A DNA stretch of 22,923 nucleotides from JAAZHK01 sp964536075. Its GTDB lineage: Bacteria; Bacillota_I; Bacilli_A; RF39; UBA660. Within the stretch, counting starts at the first letter, position 1. Each line of letters opens with the position of its first letter. The DNA lies in assembly GCA_964536075.1 (NCBI GenBank), contig CAZHWO010000013.1:1-22923 (forward strand), given 5' to 3'. A program made the translations under genes and the position numbers. Positions 12,451 through 19,301 of this stretch are shown here, piece after piece. The notes beneath the pieces were generated by a model. The model was not told where the DNA came from and did not search any database. It was given only the letters and a program-made list of their open reading frames with translations.

Positions 12451-13260
12451 ATGAAAAAATTATTATTTTCATTGATTATTATCTTCTTTACTATTATAAA
12501 TGTTCAGGCTGAAGATAGTAATTATTTAGCTAATTTAAGTGTTGATGGATACTCTTTAAATCCAACTTTTGATAAAGATACATATGAATATATTATTACT
12601 GTCAAAGATAACGTTAGTAGTGTTATTATTAATGCTGATGCTTTAAGTATGGATTCAGTAATTACTGGAACTGGTAAAGCAAATTTAACTGGCGAAACTA
12701 GTGTTTTCTTAATTACGGTTACGCAAGATACTAATATTAAAACCTATAAGTTAACAGTTATTCAATCGGAAGCCAATAATTATCTTAAAAGTTTAAAGGT
12801 TGGTAAATACGAATTAGATCAACCCTTTAATAAAAATACCTTTAGCTATAGTGTTACCGTTCCTTATGAAGTTACTAGTATTAATGTACCGGCTGTAGCT
12901 GAGAGTAGTACTTCTACGGTAACCGTTAAAGGTCATACTGATTTAAATGTTGGAGAAAATAATGTTATTATTACCGTTACTAGTGATACTGGTAAAGCTC
13001 GTGTTTATGAAATAACGGTTTTTCGCGCAGAGGAAATAATTCCTGAAGAAGTCACCACCACAAATAACAATCCTAATATTAATACTGATATAAGTATTGA
13101 TGATAAAAATGTTGAAACTAAAGAAATCGATAATCAAACAACAATCAACTATCGGACCATTACTATTATAGGATCACTATTTATTATTTTAGTAGGTGGT
13201 GGTCTTAGTATTTATTATTTTTATAAACACAAGGGCGAAATAGAGGAGGAAGAGGAGTAA
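12451..13260 (+). CDS. Secreted, membrane-anchored protein with two cadherin-like beta-sandwich domains, 269 aa
   Basis: Start ATG 12451 has AAGGAGG (12438-12444) six bases upstream; a TTG at 12445 is in frame but overlaps the spacer. A signal peptide (KKLLFSLIIIFFTIINVQA) is followed by two copies of a ~80-residue module (about 27-105 and 109-190). Each begins NYL-x-L-V-x-Y-L-x-P/Q-F and ends ITVT...-YxxTV. This is the pattern of the bacterial cadherin-like beta-sandwich domain (Pfam PF12733, from memory), common in Firmicute surface proteins. A Thr/Asn-rich linker, a membrane helix (~238-258) and an acidic tail (EIEEEEE) complete a type I topology. No sortase motif. It is cotranscribed with transketolase, an odd pairing for a surface protein. 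A structural or adhesive role is inference. Confidence 0.85.
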   Translation: MKKLLFSLIIIFFTIINVQAEDSNYLANLSVDGYSLNPTFDKDTYEYIITVKDNVSSVIINADALSMDSVITGTGKANLTGETSVFLITVTQDTNIKTYKLTVIQSEANNYLKSLKVGKYELDQPFNKNTFSYSVTVPYEVTSINVPAVAESSTSTVTVKGHTDLNVGENNVIITVTSDTGKARVYEITVFRAEEIIPEEVTTTNNNPNINTDISIDDKNVETKEIDNQTTINYRTITIIGSLFIILVGGGLSIYYFYKHKGEIEEEEE

Positions 13261-13261
13261 A

Positions 13262-15241
13262 ATGTTTAAGAAAATGGCAACCACTTTTGATGAAAATAAA
13301 ATTGTTGATAATATCCGTTCTTTAGGAATTGATATGATTGATCAGGCTAAGAGTGGACATCCTGGTATTGTTTTAGGAGCAGCGCCTATTATCTATACCT
13401 TATATGGAAGACATCTTAATATTAATCCTAAGGAACCTAACTGGATTAATCGTGACCGTTTTGTTTTATCCGCAGGGCACGGTTCCGCCTTATTATACGC
13501 TACCTTATTTATGGCCGGCTATAATTTAACTTTAGAAGATTTAAAGCATTTTCGCCAGCTTGGTTCCATCACGCCCGGTCATCCTGAATATAATGTTACT
13601 CCCGGAGTAGATATGTCAACGGGACCATTAGGTCAAGGTTTGGCTTCAGCGGTTGGTATGGCTATCGCCGAAAAATATTTAGGTACTCATTTTAATAGCA
13701 AAAATAAAGTCATTAATTACTATACTTATGTTTTATGTAGTGATGGCGATTTAATGGAAGGCATTAGTTATGAAGCAGCTAGCTTGGCAGGACATTTAAA
13801 ATTAAATAAATTAATTGTCTTATATGATTCTAACAGTGTTTCTTTAGATGGACCAACCAATATTACTTTTACGGAAAATGTTCAAGCTAGGTTTATAGCC
13901 ATGAACTGGAATACTATTATTGTCAGTGATGGTAATAATATTAATGAAATCTCTAAAGCTCTTGATAAAGCTAAAATTAGTGATAAACCAACTCTAATTG
14001 AAGTCAAAACGACGATTGGTAAATACTCTAAATATCAAGGTACTAATAAAGTTCATGGGTCTCCCTTAGAAGAAGAGGATCTTCAAAATATTAAAAAAGC
14101 TCTAAACATTAGGGATGTTCCTTTCTCAGTTAGTAATGATGCCATAAGTGCATTGCAAACTAAAATTATTGACCGTTATGAACTTTTACATAAAGAATGG
14201 ATGAATGCTTTTAACTCTCTAGATAAAAATTTACAAGAGGAATTAGTTAGTATTATTAATAAAGAAACCGATATTCCTTTAAAAGAATTAGAATTTGATT
14301 TACCGGAAACAGATCATGAAGCAACTAGAGTAACCGGTGGGAAAATTTTAAATGCTATTGCCAAAGTAACACCTTTCTTAATGGGGGGATCAGCTGATTT
14401 AGCTAGTTCCACTAAAACTAAATTAATCAATGAAACCGATTTTGCTAGTACTAATTACAGTGGCCGTAATATTAATTTTGGCGTTAGAGAACACGCTATG
14501 GGAGCTATCTTAAATGGTTTAGCTCTATCAGGTATTCGTCCATTTGGTTCGACTTTTTTAGCCTTTGCTGATTATTTAAAACCAGCTATTCGCTTAGGTG
14601 CTTTAATGAATCTACCGGTTATCTATATTTTTACTCATGACTCTATTTCTGTCGGAGAGGATGGACCCACTCATCAGCCAGTAGAACAATTAACTATGTT
14701 AAGGTCTATTCCTAATCTAGAGGTCTTTCGTCCAGCTGATGCTAATGAGGTTATTGGTACCTACAAAGCTATTATGGCTAAAAAAAGTGGCCCTTCAGCC
14801 ATCATTTTAGGTCGTAATGATATTCCCATTTTAGAAAATACTAAAGTCAAAGAAATCAAAAATGGGGCCTATATAGTTAAAGATGAAATAACCAAATTAA
14901 CCGCTATTATTATTGCTTCGGGTGAAGAGGTCGCTTTAGCTCTTGATATTGCTCAAAGTTTAGGCGAAAAAGGTTATGGTATTCGAGTAGTTAGTATGCC
15001 ATCCATTGAACGTTATGAAACAACAAAAGAAGAATACCAAGAATTAATTTTACCAGCCACCATCAAAAAATTTGTGATTGAAAAAGGAACTAGTCATCCA
15101 TGGTATAAATATGTTTATAATGAGAATTATCTCTTTAATATTAATACTTTTGGTGCTAGTGGAACATATACCGATTTAAATAACCAATATGGCTATGATA
15201 AAAAGGTTATTGAAGAAAAAATAGAAAAATTAATTAAATAA
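13262..15241 (+). CDS. tkt: Transketolase, 659 aa
   Basis: Thiamine-diphosphate enzyme of the non-oxidative pentose phosphate pathway that moves two-carbon units between sugar phosphates. Motifs: SGHPGIVLGAAP with active-site H33, GPLGQGLASAVG, the ThDP/Mg signature DGDLMEGISYEA followed by NSVSLDG, NFGVREHAMGAI with the conserved Glu of the pyrimidine domain, and DSISVGEDGPTHQPVEQL. Length is typical (about 660). Starts one base after the previous TAA, with GAGGAG (13252-13257) inside the end of that gene, so it is translationally coupled. ATG 13274 is a possible alternative start. No terminator is seen before the next gene; sirA-like and yneF follow in the same order as in B. subtilis (tkt-yneE/sirA-yneF). 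Confidence 0.97.
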   Translation: MFKKMATTFDENKIVDNIRSLGIDMIDQAKSGHPGIVLGAAPIIYTLYGRHLNINPKEPNWINRDRFVLSAGHGSALLYATLFMAGYNLTLEDLKHFRQLGSITPGHPEYNVTPGVDMSTGPLGQGLASAVGMAIAEKYLGTHFNSKNKVINYYTYVLCSDGDLMEGISYEAASLAGHLKLNKLIVLYDSNSVSLDGPTNITFTENVQARFIAMNWNTIIVSDGNNINEISKALDKAKISDKPTLIEVKTTIGKYSKYQGTNKVHGSPLEEEDLQNIKKALNIRDVPFSVSNDAISALQTKIIDRYELLHKEWMNAFNSLDKNLQEELVSIINKETDIPLKELEFDLPETDHEATRVTGGKILNAIAKVTPFLMGGSADLASSTKTKLINETDFASTNYSGRNINFGVREHAMGAILNGLALSGIRPFGSTFLAFADYLKPAIRLGALMNLPVIYIFTHDSISVGEDGPTHQPVEQLTMLRSIPNLEVFRPADANEVIGTYKAIMAKKSGPSAIILGRNDIPILENTKVKEIKNGAYIVKDEITKLTAIIIASGEEVALALDIAQSLGEKGYGIRVVSMPSIERYETTKEEYQELILPATIKKFVIEKGTSHPWYKYVYNENYLFNINTFGASGTYTDLNNQYGYDKKVIEEKIEKLIK

Positions 15242-15295
15242 GAAAAAACAACAAATTTCGTCTCTTTCATTAAATATACTGATAATGGTGATGAC

Positions 15296-15721
15296 ATGAA
15301 AAACTATTATATATTTGATGTAAAGAAGGAATTTGTTTCTTTATATCGGGATAATCCGATTACGCTTTTTAATATTTTAAATCAAATTTATTATCTTCAT
15401 GAAGATGATAAAAACTACGCCTTTAATTTATTTAACCAAATTATTAATATTATTGATAAAGATAGTCTAGATCAACATTTATTCTTACAATTACATAAGA
15501 ATTTAGTCTATTCTAAATATAAAGATGAGCATATTATTAATGATTTATATAAAGATGATGTTAGTATTCTTAAAGTAAAAAGAACAAATCTCATTTTATC
15601 AAGTAATAAAGAAGCTTCCTTATTTTTACCTATTTTAGCTAACTATAACGATCGTTACTTTGTTTGTGATTTTAAAACTCAGACGTTTTTCTTTATTAAA
15701 GATACTAAAGTTCTTGTCTAA
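15296..15721 (+). CDS. sirA: SirA-like protein (sporulation inhibitor of replication family), 141 aa
   Basis: Assigned from position plus weak similarity. It lies between tkt and yneF, as sirA (yneE) does in B. subtilis, and is about the right length (SirA ~148). The N-terminus NYYIFDVKKEFVSLY matches, with a one-residue offset, the HYYTYLIKEEFANHY I recall for B. subtilis SirA. This includes F13 and Y17, equivalent to F14 and Y18 reported at the DnaA-binding surface (from memory). Near the C-terminus YFVCDFKTQTFFFI matches CFLAMDFNSKRYGWL in pattern. In B. subtilis SirA binds DnaA domain I and blocks new replication rounds at sporulation. Whether this organism sporulates is unknown, so a general DnaA-directed control role is possible. 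The SD is GGTGATG (about 15287-15293). The middle of the protein diverges; database confirmation is lacking. Confidence 0.62.
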   Translation: MKNYYIFDVKKEFVSLYRDNPITLFNILNQIYYLHEDDKNYAFNLFNQIINIIDKDSLDQHLFLQLHKNLVYSKYKDEHIINDLYKDDVSILKVKRTNLILSSNKEASLFLPILANYNDRYFVCDFKTQTFFFIKDTKVLV

Positions 15722-15762
15722 TTCATAAATATTTAGTAAAATAAATATAAGGAGATGAGAAA

Positions 15763-15981
15763 ATGCCTCAAGTTTTAGGTAATATTATTTATTTAGTAAT
15801 TGGTTTAATAATTGGTGCGGTGGCCGGCTTTTTTATAGCTAAATATATTATGAAAAAATACTTAAAGAAAAATCCCCCAATTAATGAAGATATGATTAGA
15901 ACTTTAATGTCAGGGATGGGCCGAACACCTAGTCAAAAGCAAGTAAACCAAATGATGAAATCAATGGAAAAGTATATGTAA
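15763..15981 (+). CDS. yneF: YneF family (UPF0154) membrane protein, 72 aa
   Basis: A small single-pass membrane protein of unknown function. One N-terminal hydrophobic helix (residues ~5-27, VLGNIIYLVIGLIIGAVAGF) is followed by KKYLKKNPPINEDMIRTLM, where the NPPI-E-MIR-LM-MG-PS-KQ pattern is the UPF0154 signature. Length is normal. ATG 15763 has AAGGAGA (about 15750-15756). It follows the SirA-like gene with 41 bases between and no terminator, and is closed by a terminator, so it ends the tkt unit. The gene order is that of B. subtilis. Confidence 0.92.
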   Translation: MPQVLGNIIYLVIGLIIGAVAGFFIAKYIMKKYLKKNPPINEDMIRTLMSGMGRTPSQKQVNQMMKSMEKYM

Positions 15982-15993
15982 TGATACTTTTTT
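15968..15993 (+). terminator. Terminator of yneF with the stop codon in its loop
   Basis: AAAAGTAT (15968-15975) pairs with ATACTTTT (15984-15991); loop of 8 bases holds the TAA (15979-15981); six T at 15988-15993. Confidence 0.8.
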
Positions 15994-16013
15994 CTTTTAA
16001 TCTAATAAAATTA

Positions 16014-16022
16014 TGATATAAT
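16014..16022 (+). promoter_or_regulatory. Extended -10 promoter of metG
   Basis: TG-A-TATAAT. The predicted start near 16029 gives a leader of about 12 nt. No room for a T-box. Confidence 0.65.
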
Positions 16023-16040
16023 ACAAAATAGGTGATCTAA

Positions 16041-17642
16041 ATGAAAAGAAATATATTAATTGGTGGAGCTTGGCCTTATGCTAATAATTCACTGCATATT
16101 GGCCATATTGCTGGTTTAATTGGGGGCGATATTATCGCACGGTATTATCGTGGGGTTGGTGATAATGTTGTCTATGTATCTGGAACAGATTCGCACGGTA
16201 CACCCATCACTTTACGAGCTAAAGAAGAAGGTATTAAACCCGTTGAGTTAGCCAATCGCTACCATGAAGAATTTGTTAATACTTTTAAGAAAATTAATTT
16301 TAGTTATGATTTATATACAACGACTGATAGTGCTTATCATCGCGAAAAAGTCATGAATTATTTTAAGAAAATCTATGATAATGGTTTTTTATATGCTAAG
16401 GAAGAAGAAGAAGCCTTTTGTCCAATATGTCAGCTTTTTTTATCGGACCGAGAAATAATTGGTAAGTGTCCGATCTGTGGTGGAATAGCTAAAGGTGACC
16501 AATGTGATAGTTGTTTAGCTTCTTTAGATTCTAAAGACATTTTAAATAAACAATGTAAATATTGTAATGGGGAAACCATAACTAAACTAAATAAACACCT
16601 TTATTTTAAACTTTCAGCTTTTCAAGAAATACTTACTAATTATGTTAATGAACACAAAGATATATGGCGTAAAAATGCCCATAATGAGTCTTTAAAGTAT
16701 TTAAATATGGGACTAATTGATCGATGTGCGACAAGACAACTAGAGTGGGGGATTGATGTCCCAATTGACGGTTTTACTGATAAAAAAATCTATGTTTGGT
16801 TTGAAGCTGTTTTAGGTTACATTACCACGGCCCAAAAAGTTTTAGAAGACCGCGATTTAAGTTTTGAAGCATTTATGAAAGATCCACATTTAATCAGTTA
16901 TTATGTTCATGGTAAAGATAATATTCCCTTTCATACCATTATTTTCCCAGCCCTTTTAAAAGCTATTGACCAAGACTATCAATTACCTTCCTATATCATT
17001 TCAAGTGAATATGTTAATATGAATGATGTGAAAATGTCTAAATCATTAGGTAATTTGATTACCAGTGATCAATTAGTTGACCAATATGGTAATGATGCTG
17101 TAAGATTTGCATTAACTTTTAATGGTCCCGAAAAAAAAGATACTAATTTTAAAATAGATGACTTTATTATCACCCATAATAAATTCTTAGTTGGTATTTT
17201 AGGTAATTTTGTTAATCGTAATCTTTCTTTTTTGAGTAAAAAATTTGATGGTTTAATTAAAGAAGGTATAATTGATAAAAGTATTCAGGCAAAAACCTTA
17301 AGCGTTTATCAAGAAGTTGGATTACAAATTGAACAAGGAAATCTTAGAAATGCTCTAGAAAAAGTTTTTGATTATATTATTTTAGGTAATAAATATTATG
17401 ATGAAAATGAACCATGGGTTAAAGTAAAAGAAAACTTAGCCGAGTTTAATAATATAACCTATACCTGTATCTATATGATTGCCAATATGGCTAATCTAAT
17501 CCATCCTTTCTTACCAGAGACATCTTTAAAAATTAAACAAATGTTATCCTTAAAAGAATATCAGTGGCAAGAAGAAGTGATTAAGGGTGATCTTAAAATA
17601 ACTTCTTTGGCCATCCTCTTTAATCGTTTTGAAGAAGAGTAA
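16041..17642 (+). CDS. metG: Methionyl-tRNA synthetase, 533 aa, no C-terminal tRNA-binding domain
   Basis: Charges initiator and elongator tRNA-Met. Class Ia synthetase with HIGH at residues 19-22 and KMSKS at 331-335. The connective peptide carries four Cys pairs (FCPICQ, KCPICG, QCDSCL, QCKYCN), the two-knuckle zinc arrangement. GGAWPYANNSLHIGHIAGL and YVSGTDSHGTPI resemble the MetRS2 subgroup described in Streptococcus pneumoniae and Bacillus anthracis rather than the Bacillus/Staphylococcus MetRS1; this subgroup call is from memory. The protein ends after the helical anticodon-binding domain and lacks the Trbp111-like OB-fold extension. AGGTGAT (16030-16036) precedes ATG 16041 by four bases. 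It is monocistronic, with a terminator that contains the stop codon. No T-box is possible in the short leader. Confidence 0.96.
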   Translation: MKRNILIGGAWPYANNSLHIGHIAGLIGGDIIARYYRGVGDNVVYVSGTDSHGTPITLRAKEEGIKPVELANRYHEEFVNTFKKINFSYDLYTTTDSAYHREKVMNYFKKIYDNGFLYAKEEEEAFCPICQLFLSDREIIGKCPICGGIAKGDQCDSCLASLDSKDILNKQCKYCNGETITKLNKHLYFKLSAFQEILTNYVNEHKDIWRKNAHNESLKYLNMGLIDRCATRQLEWGIDVPIDGFTDKKIYVWFEAVLGYITTAQKVLEDRDLSFEAFMKDPHLISYYVHGKDNIPFHTIIFPALLKAIDQDYQLPSYIISSEYVNMNDVKMSKSLGNLITSDQLVDQYGNDAVRFALTFNGPEKKDTNFKIDDFIITHNKFLVGILGNFVNRNLSFLSKKFDGLIKEGIIDKSIQAKTLSVYQEVGLQIEQGNLRNALEKVFDYIILGNKYYDENEPWVKVKENLAEFNNITYTCIYMIANMANLIHPFLPETSLKIKQMLSLKEYQWQEEVIKGDLKITSLAILFNRFEEE

Positions 17643-17663
17643 TATTATTGTTACTCTTTTTTT
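17635..17663 (+). terminator. Terminator of metG containing its stop codon
   Basis: AAGAGTAA (17635-17642) pairs with TTACTCTT (17651-17658), 8-base loop, T-tract to 17663. The TAA stop ends the left arm. Confidence 0.9.
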
Positions 17664-17682
17664 GTAAATTTTTTTTATTTTT

Positions 17683-17709
17683 TTAGCATACACTATTGAC
17701 AAGTGCTAA
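17683..17709 (+). promoter_or_regulatory. CIRCE operator 1 (HrcA binding site), over the -35
   Basis: TTAGCATAC-N9-AAGTGCTAA. The outer TTAGCA and TGCTAA half-site cores match the CIRCE consensus TTAGCACTC-N9-GAGTGCTAA with the exact 9-base spacer. The spacer and right arm hold the TTGACA -35. Confidence 0.85.
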
Positions 17710-17724
17710 TCATATATATATAAT
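17696..17724 (+). promoter_or_regulatory. Consensus sigma-A promoter of the hrcA operon
   Basis: TTGACA (17696-17701), 17-base spacer, TATAAT (17719-17724). Transcription would start near 17731, inside CIRCE operator 2. Confidence 0.92.
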
Positions 17725-17728
17725 ATAG

Positions 17729-17755
17729 TTAGCATTCAAGAAATTAAAGTGCTAA
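17729..17755 (+). promoter_or_regulatory. CIRCE operator 2 (HrcA binding site), over the start and SD
   Basis: TTAGCATTC-N9-AAGTGCTAA with the exact 9-base spacer; one more consensus base than operator 1. Its right end overlaps the AAGGAGG ribosome-binding site of hrcA (17754-17760). Confidence 0.93.
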
Positions 17756-17766
17756 GGAGGTACGAT

Positions 17767-18765
17767 ATGCTAACAGAAAGGCAAAACCAAATGTTAAAAC
17801 TAATCGTGCAAGAATATATTAAATCAGTAAAACCCGTAAGTTCTAATTTAATATGCAAAAAGTTTAATTGTTCATCAGCCACTATTCGTAGTGAGATGGC
17901 TAATTTAGAAGAATATGGTTTACTAGAGAAAACCCACACTTCATCTGGACGTGTTCCTAGTGAGAAAGGTTATCGCTATTATGTTGATAATTTACTTGAA
18001 CCAAAAGAAATAAGTGGCGAAGATATGCTCAAATTGCAAACTATCTTTAAAAATAATTCCCTTGTTTTAACCGATGCCATTACTAAAAGTATGGAACTTA
18101 TTTCCGAATTAACTAATTATACTTCTATCGTTCTTGGCTCTAATTCCAAAGAAAATAAAGTTAGTAAAGTCGAAGCTATTCCTTTACCTAATCACAAATT
18201 AATTGCGATAATTGTCACTGATAAAGGTCATGTCGAGAATAAAGAAGTAATTATGGAAGGGCAGGTTTCGTTAGAAGAAATAAGACAAACCGTTGATCTT
18301 TTAAATAAGTTAATTGTGGGAACCCCCCTTGATGAAGTTTCTAGTGTCTTAGAATATGAAATAAAACCGATTATCGGCAACTATATAAAACAACATGAAA
18401 TTTTATATAATGCCTTCTACAATGCTTTTAATGATTTTACTAAAGATACGATCAAAATGAGTGGGACTAAAAATATTTTAATGCAACCGGAGTTTGATAA
18501 TGTTGATAAGATTAGAAATATCATTAATAAATTTGATGATCAAGAATTAGTTAGTAGTATTAAAGAAGAAGATAATGGTATTAATATATATATCGGGAGT
18601 GAAAACGAATTAGATAGTGATTTAACGATTATTAAAACTAAATATAATCTTAATGGGGAAGAAGGCACTATTGCGCTAATCGGTCCTAAAAGAATGGAAT
18701 ATGACCGAGTAATAACTTTATTAAATTATATTAAAGAAAATATAACAGATAGTGAGGATATATGA
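17767..18765 (+). CDS. hrcA: Heat-inducible transcription repressor HrcA, 332 aa
   Basis: Repressor of class I heat-shock genes; binds CIRCE. The N-terminal winged helix (residues 1-70) starts MLTERQNQMLKLIVQEYI and contains SSATIRSEMANLEEYGLL and the wing THTSSGRVPSEKGYRYYVD. The rest is the GAF-like/dimerisation region with YTSIVLGS and a C-terminal IALIGPKRMEYDRVI, typical of HrcA. ATG 17767 has AAGGAGG six bases upstream; an in-frame GTG at 17749 lies inside CIRCE 2. It stops with TGA, which overlaps the grpE start (ATGA). First gene of hrcA-grpE-dnaK-dnaJ, autoregulated through two CIRCE sites. Confidence 0.97.
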   Translation: MLTERQNQMLKLIVQEYIKSVKPVSSNLICKKFNCSSATIRSEMANLEEYGLLEKTHTSSGRVPSEKGYRYYVDNLLEPKEISGEDMLKLQTIFKNNSLVLTDAITKSMELISELTNYTSIVLGSNSKENKVSKVEAIPLPNHKLIAIIVTDKGHVENKEVIMEGQVSLEEIRQTVDLLNKLIVGTPLDEVSSVLEYEIKPIIGNYIKQHEILYNAFYNAFNDFTKDTIKMSGTKNILMQPEFDNVDKIRNIINKFDDQELVSSIKEEDNGINIYIGSENELDSDLTIIKTKYNLNGEEGTIALIGPKRMEYDRVITLLNYIKENITDSEDI

Positions 18766-19301
18766 TGGAAGAAAAGCTAGAAGAAAAGAAGAAAGAGATT
18801 AAAAATAAACCCAAAGAACTAATTGACAATCTAAATAAAAAGATCGAGGAACTGACGAATGAAGTATTATTGGCTAAGGCGGATAATATTAATTATCGGA
18901 AACGAAAAGATGAAGAGGTAAGCAATTTACTAAAGTATGCTAACGTTGATCTAATCGTTGATATACTTCCTATTATGGACAATTTTGAACGAGCAATTAA
19001 ATTAGATAATAATAACTTAAATGATGAATTATCAAAATTCTTACAAGGTTTTAAAATGATTTACAGTATGCTCAGTGATACCTTGAAAAATTATGGTGTC
19101 ATAGAAATAGAAGTATTAGGTCAACCCTTTGATCCTAATACCAGTCAAGCATTATTAATCGATAATGACTTATCTAAAGAAGAGAACCTGGTTCTCGATG
19201 TAATGCTTAAAGGTTATATGTATAAAGGGCGCGTTATTCGTCCCGCTAGTGTTAAAGTAAATAAAATAAATAATTATAAAGGAGAGAAAGAAAATGAATA
19301 A
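18762..19301 (+). CDS. grpE: Nucleotide exchange factor GrpE, 179 aa
   Basis: Exchange factor that releases ADP from DnaK. A Lys/Glu-rich N-terminal coiled-coil (residues ~3-50) is followed by the conserved YRKRKDEE-type segment, VDILPIMDNFERAIK and GFKMIYSMLSDTLKNYGV. The C-terminal beta-wing ends GYMYKGRVIRPASVKV, the family signature. The start codon is doubled (ATGATG, 18762 and 18765). GAGGA at 18754-18758 is better spaced for the second, so the true product may be 178 residues. The first ATG overlaps the hrcA stop; the 3' end overlaps dnaK by 8 bases. All junctions imply translational coupling. Confidence 0.96.
   Translation: MMEEKLEEKKKEIKNKPKELIDNLNKKIEELTNEVLLAKADNINYRKRKDEEVSNLLKYANVDLIVDILPIMDNFERAIKLDNNNLNDELSKFLQGFKMIYSMLSDTLKNYGVIEIEVLGQPFDPNTSQALLIDNDLSKEENLVLDVMLKGYMYKGRVIRPASVKVNKINNYKGEKENE

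Noticed and set aside
17749..17766. hrcA start at GTG 17749
   Set aside because: The codon is inside the right arm of CIRCE 2, upstream of the SD that serves ATG 17767.
6439..18765. Mycoplasma-type code (TGA as Trp)
   Set aside because: TGA ends the Smr gene and hrcA at positions expected for these families, and Trp is encoded by TGG throughout.
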